Notes: generated from the letters alone by a model not told the origin. A stretch of 64,000 nt of DNA from CAXWPM01 sp965206125 (GCA_965206125.1 CBDBIN010000040.1:62001-126000), one strand, 5' to 3'; shown: positions 39,422 to 48,636, counted from the stretch's first letter. Numbers and translations are program-made.

Positions 39422-40567
39422 CTATTCTCCCTGCCGTCGAACCGCGTCGACTATCGCCAGTCGCGACGCGCTGTAGGCAGGTACAAGGGTGCTGATCAAC
39501 CCGACGGTAAAGGCAATGGCCAGAGCCAGTCCGATCGTGTCCCATCGCACATTGAATTGCGGGATGAAGCCGAGTGTGAGTGTATTGAAGTCGATCGCAC
39601 CGTAGACGTAGCGTGCCCCAAGCGCGCCGATAAGTCCACCGCCCACGGCGACGATCACCGATTCCCCGACGATCAGCCTGAGGATCCGTCCGGGGCTGAA
39701 CCCGATTGTCTTCAGGATCGCAATCTCTCTCGTTCGTTCCCGGATCGACATTGCCATCGTATTGGCCGCGACCAGGACGATCGTGAACAGGACGACGGTG
39801 GATATACTGACGATCAGCGCCCGAATGTTGCCCCACATCTCCATGAAGCCCAGGATGAAGGACTCTTCGCTTTCGCTCTTCGTCGGAGCGTTCGTGTTGT
39901 CGAAAGTCGTATCGATGGTTTCGATCACGGCTGGGATCACGTCCGCGCCCGACGCTCGAATCGTAAAGGTCCCAGCAACACCGGCCCGATCCATGAGTTC
40001 ATCGAAGTAATCCCACCGGAAGTAGAACGTGTTCTCGCTGTTTGCCCCGGTGACAAAGCCAGCGACGACGGTCTCGACATCGAACGGAAAGATCGTGCCC
40101 TCCAGTGTGACCCGATCCCCGACGTGGAAGCCGAAACGCTCTGCCAGGTTTACGCCTACCAGGGAAGTGGTCCGCTCCGACTGAAACTTCTCCTTCGTCT
40201 GGGCAGAGACTTCGACGTCCGGATACACGTCAAAAAATGTCTCGTGCTCGACGGCAAAATTGGCAAAGAAGTTGGCCGGATCTTTGTAAACTCCGCCGAA
40301 CCACTGCGAAGCCATCACCTGCTCGACTCCCGGGACTTGGCCGATCCGATCGCGGTAGGCGATCGGCATGACGTTCGCCAGGGACACCTTGTGACGGGTG
40401 ACGACTCGCATGGCGGACTCCGGTGTCATGTCCGGATTTTCCAGCGACGTCAGCAGCGTCTGCAAGGTCACGATCAGGAACAGGGAAACCGCTATGCTGA
40501 GCACCGTCAACACGGTGCGACGCTTGTTGCGCAACGTGTTTTTGAGCATTAAGGGGAGAAATTTCAT
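39422..40567 (-). CDS. ABC transporter permease (FtsX/MacB-type), first of two
   Basis: A 381-residue protein with the same layout: MKFLPLMLKNTLRNKRRTVLTVLSIAVSLFLIVTL, a large periplasmic domain, then VLFTIVLVAANTMAMSIRERTREIAILKTIGFSPGRIL (coupling segment) and a final helix AIAFTVGLISTLVPAYSAS. The ATG at 40567 fits the family start; an ATG at 40576 is also possible. It lies 50 bp downstream of the ArsR gene. Confidence 0.9.
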   Translation of the reverse strand: MKFLPLMLKNTLRNKRRTVLTVLSIAVSLFLIVTLQTLLTSLENPDMTPESAMRVVTRHKVSLANVMPIAYRDRIGQVPGVEQVMASQWFGGVYKDPANFFANFAVEHETFFDVYPDVEVSAQTKEKFQSERTTSLVGVNLAERFGFHVGDRVTLEGTIFPFDVETVVAGFVTGANSENTFYFRWDYFDELMDRAGVAGTFTIRASGADVIPAVIETIDTTFDNTNAPTKSESEESFILGFMEMWGNIRALIVSISTVVLFTIVLVAANTMAMSIRERTREIAILKTIGFSPGRILRLIVGESVIVAVGGGLIGALGARYVYGAIDFNTLTLGFIPQFNVRWDTIGLALAIAFTVGLISTLVPAYSASRLAIVDAVRRQGE

Positions 40568-40616
40568 CGGCTCCATTGGAACACACTCCGCTCCCGCCTC
40601 GGGGAGGAAATGCAGC

Positions 40617-40970
40617 TTACGAGCTCCCGGACGGCGTTCCGATGGCGGCTTCATTCTCAAACCATTCCAGCCAGCTCCCCATGGTCGCGATGAGGCGCTT
40701 TCGGTTCAACCGGTACAACCGTTCCCGGCCTCTCGGAATGACCTGTACAAGCCCTGCGGCCTCCAGCACCTTCAGGTGCCTGGTGGTCGTCGGCCACCTG
40801 CACGCGAAGCGTTCGGCAATCTCTCCTGCAGTCATCTCACCTCCTCTAAAGTGCAGCACCATGAGGATCTGGCGACGATTTGGATGCGCGACCGCGCTGA
40901 ACACCACCTCGGTATCGTGCAGTCTCCCTTTAGCCGTCGCTGGTCTGGCGGACCTGGAATTGTTCGACAT
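40617..40970 (-). CDS. ArsR family transcriptional regulator (SdpR-like)
   Basis: A 117-residue winged-helix protein: VVFSAVAHPNRRQILMVLHFRGGEMTAGEIAERF, the recognition helix WPTTTRHLKVLEAAGLV and the wing PRGRERLYRLN. It has no Cys pair of the ArsR metal site, so it is not an arsenic sensor; it resembles autorepressors that control small exporter operons. The ATG at 40970 has GGAG 7 nt upstream and overlaps the 3' end of the broken gene at 40930-41268. Likely operators are the two palindromes at 41286-41327. Confidence 0.88.
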   Translation of the reverse strand: MSNNSRSARPATAKGRLHDTEVVFSAVAHPNRRQILMVLHFRGGEMTAGEIAERFACRWPTTTRHLKVLEAAGLVQVIPRGRERLYRLNRKRLIATMGSWLEWFENEAAIGTPSGSS

Positions 40971-41268
40971 CCGCAAACTCCATGGACATCCGTCCCGATC
41001 GTTCTTCACAAAGCTTCCCCATCGGCTCCCATACTGCCATCACTTCCGGAAGTTCATGCGCCCTGGCGGGACCCTCCGGGTCCTTCCACTCAAAGATCTC
41101 GACATAGATAGGTCGACCCGTATCATCCTTGCCGCGGTAGGTCGGCGGGGGGGTGTCAGTCGCCAGGCCGAGGTCCCGGAGCGTCGTCTAGTGCCGCCCG
41201 AGTAATGCCTCGAACTCCGCAATTCCCTCGGGCCTTACCCGGTAGATGCACATCGAAACAGTGGCCAT
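40930..41268 (-). pseudogene. small dimeric alpha/beta-barrel-type protein gene interrupted by an amber codon
   Basis: Reading leftward from the ATG at 41268 (AAGGAG 5 nt upstream) the frame encodes MATVSMCIYRVRPEGIAEF ... LLGRH, then TAG at 41190-41188. It then continues in frame for 85 codons: TLRDLGLATDTPPPTYRGK, DDTGRPIYVEIFEWKDPEG, HELPEVMAVWEPMGKLCEER, with a stop at 40932-40930. The continuity and protein-like content on both sides show one former gene of 112 codons; TAG probably replaced TGG (Trp). It was the first gene of the exporter operon. A sequencing error is possible. Confidence 0.75.
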
Positions 41269-41285
41269 CGTGTTCTCCTTTACAT

Positions 41286-41327
41286 TTAGCTATATTGCTA
41301 AGCGTTTATTGTTAGCATTATTGCTAA
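41286..41327 (-). promoter_or_regulatory. two 16-bp palindromic operator-like sites upstream of the ArsR/exporter operon
   Basis: TTAGCTATATTGCTAA (41286-41301) and TTAGCATTATTGCTAA (41312-41327) are near-identical, 26 bp apart (about 2.5 helical turns), in an AT-rich promoter region directly before the ribosome site of the first gene. TTAGC-N6-GCTAA dyads are typical ArsR-family targets, so autorepression by the ArsR protein at 40617-40970 is likely. Confidence 0.65.
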
Positions 41328-41371
41328 TAATCGTCAAGTCCCCCCTCTCCGCGCCATCATACGATTCGCGT

Positions 41372-41377
41372 TAGAAT
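41372..41377 (+). promoter_or_regulatory. -10 box of the TerB gene
   Basis: TAGAAT is followed by 3 nt to a first ATG (41381) and by exactly 6 nt to a second ATG (41384). By the pattern of other leaderless genes here the second ATG is the real start. Confidence 0.45.
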
Positions 41378-41383
41378 GCAATG

Positions 41384-42259
41384 ATGGTTCGTACATCCAA
41401 CGCTCTGGCTCTGCTCAAGGTCCTCATCACGGCGGCATGGGCCGATTCCGAGCTTTCGCACTCGGAAGTGAATTACATCAAGGAGCTCGCACGCCACTTC
41501 AACCTGAACGACGACGAATGGTTCCACCTTCAACCGTACCTGGAAGACCCGATATCGCAAGAGGAACAGGAGGCCGTCGTTCACGATCTGCTGGACCGCA
41601 TTGGGAGTTCTGCGGAGCGCGAGGCCGTCATCGGGCACATCAGAAACATCATCGAAGCCGACAACAGGATCTCCGAAGAGGAAAAGCAGCTCCTCGCGCG
41701 CTACGAGGAAGTGCTCAGCGAACCCTCATCCATGGGTCTGATGCTCAGCCGCGTGAAGGGGCTGCTGGGGCAGACGCCCCGCCGCTCGCGTGTCGACATC
41801 GATGAGTTTGTCCGCAACAAGATTCTCTTCAAGTTGAGGCGCCATACCGGGGATACCCAGATCACGCCCGAAATGCACCGTCTGGCTCTGCTGGGTGGCT
41901 TGATGGGAATCGTGGCACATGCCGACCACGACATCGACGAACGTGAACTCGCCGAAATCCAGCGACAACTTTCGGTGCGGGGCAGTTTCGACGAAGACGC
42001 TCTGGCCCTGTTGATCGCCATCATCCGGGAGGAATCGGTGAGGGGCCTGGACCGGCATCGGCTGATCGCGGAGTATTCGGGCGATGCGAACCTGGAAGAT
42101 CGCGTAGCACTACTGGACATGCTGTTCGGCGTTGCCGCGGCGGACGGCGCGCTGACACACGTGGAACTCGAGGAGCTCCGCGCAATTTCGTCAGCGCTTC
42201 ATCTCAGCCACCGGCAGTACATCGGGGCGAAGCTGCGGGTGAAAGAGGGCGGGCTATAA
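41384..42259 (+). CDS. TerB family protein with two TerB-like domains
   Basis: A 291-residue cytoplasmic protein. The first TerB-like domain (about 5-115): LLKVLITAAWADSELSHSEVNYIKELARHFNL and IIEADNRISEEEKQLLARY. The second (about 150-285): LLGGLMGIVAHADHDIDERELAEIQRQL and MLFGVAAADGALTHVELEELRAISSALHLS. The Asp/Glu-rich turn after each second helix is the metal-binding-type signature of the fold. TerB-like proteins are linked to tellurite resistance and envelope stress, but single-gene homologues have no proven role. The last 6 bp overlap the convergent aminotransferase gene. Confidence 0.83.
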   Translation: MVRTSNALALLKVLITAAWADSELSHSEVNYIKELARHFNLNDDEWFHLQPYLEDPISQEEQEAVVHDLLDRIGSSAEREAVIGHIRNIIEADNRISEEEKQLLARYEEVLSEPSSMGLMLSRVKGLLGQTPRRSRVDIDEFVRNKILFKLRRHTGDTQITPEMHRLALLGGLMGIVAHADHDIDERELAEIQRQLSVRGSFDEDALALLIAIIREESVRGLDRHRLIAEYSGDANLEDRVALLDMLFGVAAADGALTHVELEELRAISSALHLSHRQYIGAKLRVKEGGL

Positions 42260-43603
42260 CTCTGCAGTCACGGAACGAACGGCCTCTCCGACGATGTTTA
42301 CGATGCGCTCGATGTCTTCGTCGGGCGTAACGAACGGGGGTGCCAGAACATAGATATCCTCGCGGAAACGGCTCACCAGGCCCCCTTCGAGGCATGCGGC
42401 ATGAACGCGCTTGCCCACCTTCAGATCCGGCCGAAAGCTTTTCCGGGTGATTTTGTCTTCGACCAGCTCAATCGCCGCGAGCAGGCCCAGTCCGCGAACT
42501 TCACCAACGTGGCTTTCGTTCGTAAGTTCGGCGAGACCGTCCAGAAGCAAGCGTCCCTTTCTAGCCGCCTCGGAAACGAGGTCCTCCTGCTCGAGTACGG
42601 CGATGTTGGCGAGGCCGACGGCACACGATGTGGGATGCCCGGAATAAGTGTAGGCATGCATCCAACGCTTCTCGGGCCGCACGCCGGCCAGCACGTCGTA
42701 CACGCGATCCGATACGCCGATGCGGCCCAGAGGGATGTAGCCTGACGCAATGCCCTTGGCCATCGAAACGATGTCTGGCTCGATGCCCCAGTGTTCCAAC
42801 GCGAACCACTTCCCCGTCCGCCCAAAGCCGGTGATCACCTCGTCGGCGATCAGAAGCACATCATGTACGTCGCAGATCTCACGAATCCTCGGAAAATAAT
42901 CGTCCGGGGGTACGATCACCCCGCCGACCCCCTGCACGGGCTCCGCGATGAACGCGGCGACCGTATCCGCACCCTCGCCGAGAATGGCCGCCTCGAGCAA
43001 ATCCGCGGCCTCGAGGCCGATCGACGTCCCGCCATTCTCCGATTCGAACCGGTAGGGGTAGGGCGGCCGAATCCGCAGGAACCCGGGTAGCGGCGGTCCG
43101 AAGCCGGGACGATACATGCCGAGCCCCGTCGCGTTCATCGCACCGATCGTCACACCGTGATAGGCAAGCTCCAGACTGACGACTTTCTGTTTCGTGGGCT
43201 TCCCCTGGGCATCCCAGAAGAATCGGGCGGTCTTGATCGCGGTGTCGTTGGATTCTCCACCACCCGACGTGAAAAAGAAGTGATTAATGGAGGGATAACA
43301 GCGTTCGGCCAGCTTGCCCGCAAGCCGGACTGCGGGAGGATTGGTGTTTCCCGAATACGCGGAGGCGTAGGCGAGCGTCTCCATCTGATCGGCTGCAGCA
43401 CGGGCCAGTTCGCCCCGGCCGTGACCCACGTTCACGTTCCAGAGCCCGGACAGCCCGTCGATAAAGGAACGTCCATCAGCGGTTCGGAGCGTCGCCCCCT
43501 GTCCTTGTACCCATACGAGCGGACTGGCCTGATCGTCGGGATGGAACAGGGGGTGCAGTAGGTGCGCGCGATCCATCGCGATCAGCTGTTCAGCATCGGT
43601 CAT
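42254..43603 (-). CDS. class III (omega-amino acid) aminotransferase
   Basis: A 449-residue PLP enzyme. Motifs: FIDGLSGLWNVNVGHGRGELARAA near 55, FFTSGGGESNDTAIKTARF near 110, FIAEPVQGVGGVIVPPDDYF near 220, LLIADEVITGFGRTGKWFA near 250 and the cofactor Lys in IVSMAKGIASGYIPLG near 285. This group covers beta-alanine, taurine, putrescine and similar omega-amine:pyruvate/2-oxoglutarate transaminases; the donor cannot be told by eye. The ATG at 43603 matches the family start. Confidence 0.92.
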   Translation of the reverse strand: MTDAEQLIAMDRAHLLHPLFHPDDQASPLVWVQGQGATLRTADGRSFIDGLSGLWNVNVGHGRGELARAAADQMETLAYASAYSGNTNPPAVRLAGKLAERCYPSINHFFFTSGGGESNDTAIKTARFFWDAQGKPTKQKVVSLELAYHGVTIGAMNATGLGMYRPGFGPPLPGFLRIRPPYPYRFESENGGTSIGLEAADLLEAAILGEGADTVAAFIAEPVQGVGGVIVPPDDYFPRIREICDVHDVLLIADEVITGFGRTGKWFALEHWGIEPDIVSMAKGIASGYIPLGRIGVSDRVYDVLAGVRPEKRWMHAYTYSGHPTSCAVGLANIAVLEQEDLVSEAARKGRLLLDGLAELTNESHVGEVRGLGLLAAIELVEDKITRKSFRPDLKVGKRVHAACLEGGLVSRFREDIYVLAPPFVTPDEDIERIVNIVGEAVRSVTAEL

Positions 43604-43709
43604 CGAATAAATGCCCTTCCACGCGTCGCTTTCGGTGCCCGTATAATACCGCAGTGAAATCCTCCGACTTGAAACAAGGAGTACCAGGCGTGACGGCGCC
43701 CGACCGGCC

Positions 43710-44186
43710 ATGACCCGGATATTCCTGGCGCGTCACGGTCGAGCCGCTTCGGCGAGTGAGGACCCGAACCGCGGACTGACGCCCGAGGGAATCGAAGAGT
43801 TGCAACGGCTGGTACGGTTCCTGAAGCAGCTAGACTTCACCGCGGCGGCGATCGAGCACAGCGGCAAGACCAGGGCCCTTCAGACGGCGCAGATTCTCTG
43901 CGGAACGGCCGGCTCGGATGCGCGCCTCAAGGTCAATCCGGATCTTGCTCCCGACGCTGACCCGCTATCGATGTCCACCTACCTGGATGCGGCCGACGAC
44001 CATACACTGGCGGTAGGACATCTGCCGAACCTGGAGCTCGTGACATCGCGACTGCTGATGGGCCGGGACGATCTGTGTCCGGTGCGCTTCTCCACAGGCA
44101 CGGTGGTGTGTCTGGAGCGGGCAGACAAAGGGGCCTGGCTCCTGACTTGGGCAATCAGCCCGGCCGAGCTTCCAAAGATGCCGTGA
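43710..44186 (+). CDS. sixA: SixA-type histidine phosphatase
   Basis: A 158-residue protein with the phosphatase active site IFLARHGRAA at the N-terminus, TPEGIEELQRLVRFLKQL, HSGKTRALQTAQIL and VGHLPNLELVTSRLL with the second catalytic His. SixA removes phosphate from phosphohistidine in signalling or phosphotransferase proteins. The ATG is 107 bp from the divergent aminotransferase start. Confidence 0.92.
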   Translation: MTRIFLARHGRAASASEDPNRGLTPEGIEELQRLVRFLKQLDFTAAAIEHSGKTRALQTAQILCGTAGSDARLKVNPDLAPDADPLSMSTYLDAADDHTLAVGHLPNLELVTSRLLMGRDDLCPVRFSTGTVVCLERADKGAWLLTWAISPAELPKMP

Positions 44187-44272
44187 CGGGGCGCCCAGAG
44201 ACGTCAATGAACCGTTTCCTGTAACCGATTGTGGTCACCCAACGTTAGATTTGTCAGGAGGATGAACTGCTC

Positions 44273-46723
44273 ATGAATGACCAGGTGAACGACACGGCGG
44301 CGGTGCCCGATGCTGGAATGGACCGCTCGTTTCCGTTCCTCGTAGCCCTGTTTGTCGGTAGCGGCTGTGCAGCCCTGACCTACGAAGTCGTGTGGTTTCA
44401 GCTGCTCTCCTTGTTCATCGGATCTTCGTCCATTTCACTTGGCGTCCTGTTGGGAACGTTCATGGGAGGGATGTGCATAGGCAGCCTCTTATTCCCGCGC
44501 TTCGTGTCCCGACGGCATCATCCGCTCCGTCTGTACGCATACTTGGAATTGAGCATCGGCGCGATCGGGCTCGTTGTGCTGTTCGGGATGCCGCTGTTGG
44601 GAAATTTGTACGTGTCGTGGGCGGGTTCGGATGTGACGAGCCTGGTACTGCGCAGCATCGTTGCAGCGATATGCCTGCTGCCACCAACCATCATGATGGG
44701 AGCCACGCTACCGGCAATCGCCCGATGGGTGGAGACAACGCCCCGAGGCGTGTCCTGGCTGGGTTTTTTCTACGGGGGGAATATCGGTGGCGCCGTACTC
44801 GGCAGCCTTCTGGCTGGCTACTACCTGCTCCGAGTCCACGATGTAACGATTGCAACGCTGGCAGCGCTGACCCTGAACGTAACAGTGGCGCTGTTGAGCC
44901 TGTGGCTCGCCGGTCGGATACCCCACAAAGCGGAAGGTCCTGAGACTGAACTCGAAGCTCCCCCTGCCAGTAGCTGGCCGGTCTACGTGACGATCGGCCT
45001 GTCCGGGCTGACGGCCCTTGCCGCTGAAGTCATCTGGACGCGTCACTTGTCCCTGTTGTTCGGTGCGACGGTCTACACGTTCTCGCTCATACTTGCGGTG
45101 TTCCTCACCGGCCTGGGTATCGGAAGCAGCGTAGGATCCTTCCTGGCCCGTTCCGTTGCGAACCCACGGATCGCCCTGGGCACTTGCCAGCTCATGCTGT
45201 GCGCCGCAATCTCATGGACGGCATACATGGTCACGCAGTCGCTGCCGTTCTGGCCGCTCGACGTGACTCTCGTCTCGAGTCCGTGGATCAACCTCCAACT
45301 GGACCTTGTCCGGGCTCTCTGGGCCATGTTCCCGGCCGCCGTCCTCTGGGGCGCCAGCTTTCCTCTCGCCCTTGCTGCGGTCGCGGAACGCAATCAGGAC
45401 CCGGGACGGCTGGTCGGCGGCCTCTACGCCGCGAACACCCTCGGCGCCATCGTGGGATCGATTTCGGCCGGCTTTTTCCTGGTGCCGTTGATCGGTAGCC
45501 AGCTTGCCCAACAGGTCCTCATCATTCTCGCCGCGATGTCGGGCCTGCTCATGTGGGTGCCCGTCGGCAAAGCAGCCGCCGAGTGGCCGACGGCCAGGCA
45601 GGACACGCCTTTCATGGTGGCCTCGACGGCGCTGGCCATCGTCCTGGCCCTCAGCGTTCAGTCATTGCCGGGAGATTTCGTCGCCTTTGGCCGATTCATG
45701 CCGACCCGGGGCGGTTACAGCGAGATCATTTACGTAGGCGAAGGCCTCACGGCTACAATCGCGGTCTCCCGTGAACCGAACGGAGTCCTCAGCTATCACA
45801 ACGCAGGCAAGGTGCAGGCCTCCGCCTATCCGGAGGACATGCGTCTCCAGAGGATGCTGGGGCACCTGACGACGCTCGTACCGGAGAACCCGAAGTCCTT
45901 CCTGGTCATCGGCTGCGGCGCCGGCGTCACGGCCGGAGCCGTTGCCATCAACCCGGAGGCCGATCGCGTGACGATCGCCGAGATCGAGCCACTCGTTCCG
46001 GGAGTCGTGTCGCAATACTTCAGCGTCGAGAATCACGGCGTGATCGGCAATCCCATCGTGAATATCGCGATCGACGACGGGAGGCACTTCCTGCTGACGA
46101 CCGACCAGAAATTCGACGGCATCACTTCCGACCCTCTCGACCCGTGGGTCAAGGGTGCGGCCGCACTCTATACGCGGGAGTTCTGGGAACTGGCGAAATC
46201 GCACCTGAACCCGGGAGGAGTGGTCACCGTGTTCGTCCAACTCTATGAAAGCACCGAAGAAGCGGTCAAGAGCGAGATTGCAACCTTCCTCGAAGTCTTT
46301 CCGAACGGTGCGGTGTTTGCCAATACGATCGAAGGCGCGGGTTACGACGTAGTGCTCCTCGGACTGGCCGACTCCGCTACCATCGACGTGGACCGTGTGC
46401 AGCAGAGGCTCAGCAGTCCGGAATACGCCACTGTTGCCGATTCGCTGCGGGAAGTCGGCTTCTACTCCGCGATTGATCTGCTGTCGACCTACGCCGGCCA
46501 GCCTTCCGACCTCGCCCCCTGGCTCAAAGACGCGGCGATCAACCGGGACCGCAACCTCCGTCTACAGTACCTGGCGGGAATGGGACTGAACCTCTACGAG
46601 GCCGAAAGCATATTCGATAACATGGTCGCCGCAGGCATCGATTTTCCGGAACGGCTGTTTACAGGAACCGCCATCAACCTGGACCGGCTCGCTCGGTCGA
46701 TCGACGACCGCCAGGGCCGGTGA
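44273..46723 (+). CDS. membrane protein fused to a spermidine-synthase-like domain
   Basis: An 816-residue protein. Residues 1-490 hold about 12-14 hydrophobic helices (for example FLVALFVGSGCAALTYEVVWFQLLSLFIGSS, repeated as ITIGLSGLTALAAEVIWTRHLSLLFGA, showing an internal duplication). The C-terminal domain is a Rossmann methyltransferase/aminopropyltransferase fold: FLVIGCGAGVTAGAV near 543, TIAEIEPLVPGVVSQYF, AIDDGRHFLLTTDQKFDGI and SDPLDPWVKGAAALYTREFW. Such fusions are widespread in environmental bacteria, but the substrate is unknown. It is followed 10 bp later by the DDAH-type gene, probably cotranscribed. Confidence 0.88.
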   Translation: MNDQVNDTAAVPDAGMDRSFPFLVALFVGSGCAALTYEVVWFQLLSLFIGSSSISLGVLLGTFMGGMCIGSLLFPRFVSRRHHPLRLYAYLELSIGAIGLVVLFGMPLLGNLYVSWAGSDVTSLVLRSIVAAICLLPPTIMMGATLPAIARWVETTPRGVSWLGFFYGGNIGGAVLGSLLAGYYLLRVHDVTIATLAALTLNVTVALLSLWLAGRIPHKAEGPETELEAPPASSWPVYVTIGLSGLTALAAEVIWTRHLSLLFGATVYTFSLILAVFLTGLGIGSSVGSFLARSVANPRIALGTCQLMLCAAISWTAYMVTQSLPFWPLDVTLVSSPWINLQLDLVRALWAMFPAAVLWGASFPLALAAVAERNQDPGRLVGGLYAANTLGAIVGSISAGFFLVPLIGSQLAQQVLIILAAMSGLLMWVPVGKAAAEWPTARQDTPFMVASTALAIVLALSVQSLPGDFVAFGRFMPTRGGYSEIIYVGEGLTATIAVSREPNGVLSYHNAGKVQASAYPEDMRLQRMLGHLTTLVPENPKSFLVIGCGAGVTAGAVAINPEADRVTIAEIEPLVPGVVSQYFSVENHGVIGNPIVNIAIDDGRHFLLTTDQKFDGITSDPLDPWVKGAAALYTREFWELAKSHLNPGGVVTVFVQLYESTEEAVKSEIATFLEVFPNGAVFANTIEGAGYDVVLLGLADSATIDVDRVQQRLSSPEYATVADSLREVGFYSAIDLLSTYAGQPSDLAPWLKDAAINRDRNLRLQYLAGMGLNLYEAESIFDNMVAAGIDFPERLFTGTAINLDRLARSIDDRQGR

Positions 46724-46733
46724 CCCGAGGCCA

Positions 46734-47609
46734 ATGAGCATCGGGAGCCAGAGTATGGTGACGCCGCTCCGGCGAGTCATCCTCAAGAAGCCCCGAGATG
46801 CATACCGGTCGCCCGAACGCATGGCGGATGAATGGCAGAGCCTCGACTATCTGAGGAAACCGGACTGGGACCTCGCGATTTCCCACCACGCCGAGTTCGT
46901 ATCTATTCTGGAGACTGCCGGCGCCGAGGTGCTCTACCTTCCGCCTGACGAAAGAACCGGACTCGACTCGATCTATACTCACGATCCCGCTCTGGCTACC
47001 GACCGAGGAGTCGTGATCTTCCAAACAGGCAAGCCGGCCCGCCGCGGTGAAGGCCCCGCCATGGCCGACGCCTTGAGGAACTGGGGCATTCCGGTCCTTG
47101 CAACCATCGAAGGAGAGGCCACTGCCGAAGGTGGCGACCTCGTGTGGCTGGACTCGAAGACCCTGCTGGCCGGGCGCGGGTTTCGCACGAACGGTCCGGG
47201 CATCGAGCGCCTTAAGGAAGTGCTTGGCCCGCTGGACGTCCAGGTCGTACCCGTCGAATTGCCGTATTGGAACGGGCCCCGGGAAGTCCTTCACCTGATG
47301 TCTTCGATCAGCATGCTGGACCACGATCTAGCCGTCGTCTACCGCCGACTGCTTCCGGTCCCGCTGTTCGAGCTTCTCGAGGCGAGAGGCGTCGAACTCG
47401 TCGACGTACCCGAACAAGAGTATGACTCGCTCGGGACCAACGTCCTGGCACTCGCGCCGCGGCAGGTCGTCATGGCCACGGGAAACCCGGTCACCCGCGA
47501 GCGCCTCGAAGCTGCTGGCTGCCAGGTGTCCGAGTTCGACGGGTCTGAAATCTGCGTACCGGGATCGGGCGGGCCGACCTGTCTGACGCGACCAGTCTTG
47601 AGGGGCTAA
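46734..47609 (+). CDS. dimethylarginine dimethylaminohydrolase / amidinotransferase family protein
   Basis: A 291-residue pentein-fold enzyme. Catalytic elements: Asp in IYTHDPALATDRGVVIF (near 81), EGGDLVWLD near 135, His in VLHLMSSISMLDHDLAVV near 187, and the nucleophilic Cys in SGGPTCLTRPVL near 282. Members hydrolyse guanidino groups (arginine or methylarginines) to citrulline or act on related amidines. It follows the spermidine-synthase-like fusion, hinting at arginine/polyamine chemistry, but this is inference. Confidence 0.88.
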   Translation: MSIGSQSMVTPLRRVILKKPRDAYRSPERMADEWQSLDYLRKPDWDLAISHHAEFVSILETAGAEVLYLPPDERTGLDSIYTHDPALATDRGVVIFQTGKPARRGEGPAMADALRNWGIPVLATIEGEATAEGGDLVWLDSKTLLAGRGFRTNGPGIERLKEVLGPLDVQVVPVELPYWNGPREVLHLMSSISMLDHDLAVVYRRLLPVPLFELLEARGVELVDVPEQEYDSLGTNVLALAPRQVVMATGNPVTRERLEAAGCQVSEFDGSEICVPGSGGPTCLTRPVLRG

Positions 47610-47985
47610 CAGCTCGTGATGAGAGTCGGATCTCGCCTGCAGTGCGCCCCGGTTCTTGCCATCAGACCTCTTCTGTAGGTGCGGTCTATGTCCTGGGATT
47701 TCGGCACCCACAATCGGATCCAGGGCGCGGTTGATCGCCTGTCCGTGCAGGACGACGTTCTTCTGTAGGTACGGTCTATGACCGCACTCCTCGGATTTCG
47801 GCACCTACAGTCGGATTCGGGTTGAGGTTGATCGCGTGTCCGTGACCGCACTCCTCGGATTTCGGATGATGTGCGCCATAGAGCGCACCTACAGTCGGAT
47901 CCGGGCTGAGGTTGATCGCGTGTCCGGTCTATGACCGCACGCTTGGGAATAGAGCGCCGTTACAACTTTAAGCGACTTTCGGCTG
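47610..47985. repeat. intergenic array of about three related 80-100 bp repeats
   Basis: Three units, near 47671-47750, 47761-47842 and 47843-47940, share TCGGATTTCGG, CACCTACAGTCGGATCCGGG and GAGGTTGATCGCGTGTCCG. The middle unit holds an 8-bp stem CTGTAGGT (47763-47770) / ACCTACAG (47802-47809), and the third a GTGCGCC/GAGCGCAC hairpin. The units are too long and irregular for CRISPR. No coding frame. Confidence 0.65.
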
Positions 47986-48636
47986 TTAGCGCGTCACCAG
48001 AACACGCTGGTCGTGCAGCGTGAATAGAGTGGCAAGGGGCTTGAATGTCCCCAGTGCGATCCTCCGGAATCGGGTCGGATCCATCTTGCGGACCTCGCTG
48101 CCGTCCAGGCGGCGCCCCAGAACCAACTGCCCGTCCCGCTTTCGACGCGTCAGCTCCCCCACCAGGCCAATCAAGTCCTCGGGTGTGGAGCGCGCTACGA
48201 ACGCCGCGGGGTCTTCATCGTGCTCACTCTTGAACCACGAAAGTTTCGGAGCCGAGCGCAGCGTTTCCACCACGTCTTTTCTCTCCCGGTTCCAGCGGAG
48301 AGCCCACTCGGCCTTGTCGTAGTACTCCGGACCGACCTCAAACAAGAAGCGAACGCAGTTCCGTGAAACGGCAATCTTGAAGTGTACGTCTTTCTTGTAC
48401 CCACGCTTGTCCGCCCCGAGCGCAGCCCAGGTGTCGTCGGGCGGGTTGACGGTCCGCCGGGCATGCTTGGCAACGTGGAGGTACAACGGCTGGTCGACGA
48501 CACCCGAAACGGCCGGGGCCAACGCTTCCCCGATGGATGTCAGTTTCGGCCGGATCCGTTCGGAGATGGCTTGCATTCGTTCCTGGAAATCCGGGATGTC
48601 GAATACCTTGAAGTCTTTCTGCGTGAATAGTTCCAT
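47986..48636 (-). CDS. DUF1054 (YktB-like) family protein
   Basis: A 216-residue protein: FTQKDFKVFDIPDFQERMQAISERIRPKL at the start, LYLHVAKHARRTVNPPDDTWAALG near 70, KRGYKKDVHFKIAVSRNCVRFLFEV near 95. The family is best known from Bacillus yktB and has no known function. The ATG at 48636 has GAGG upstream; an earlier in-frame ATG at 48672 lacks one. Confidence 0.85.
   Translation of the reverse strand: MELFTQKDFKVFDIPDFQERMQAISERIRPKLTSIGEALAPAVSGVVDQPLYLHVAKHARRTVNPPDDTWAALGADKRGYKKDVHFKIAVSRNCVRFLFEVGPEYYDKAEWALRWNRERKDVVETLRSAPKLSWFKSEHDEDPAAFVARSTPEDLIGLVGELTRRKRDGQLVLGRRLDGSEVRKMDPTRFRRIALGTFKPLATLFTLHDQRVLVTR

Noticed and set aside
47671..47940. CRISPR array
   Set aside because: Repeat units are long, unequal and diverged, without constant-length spacers, and no cas genes are near.
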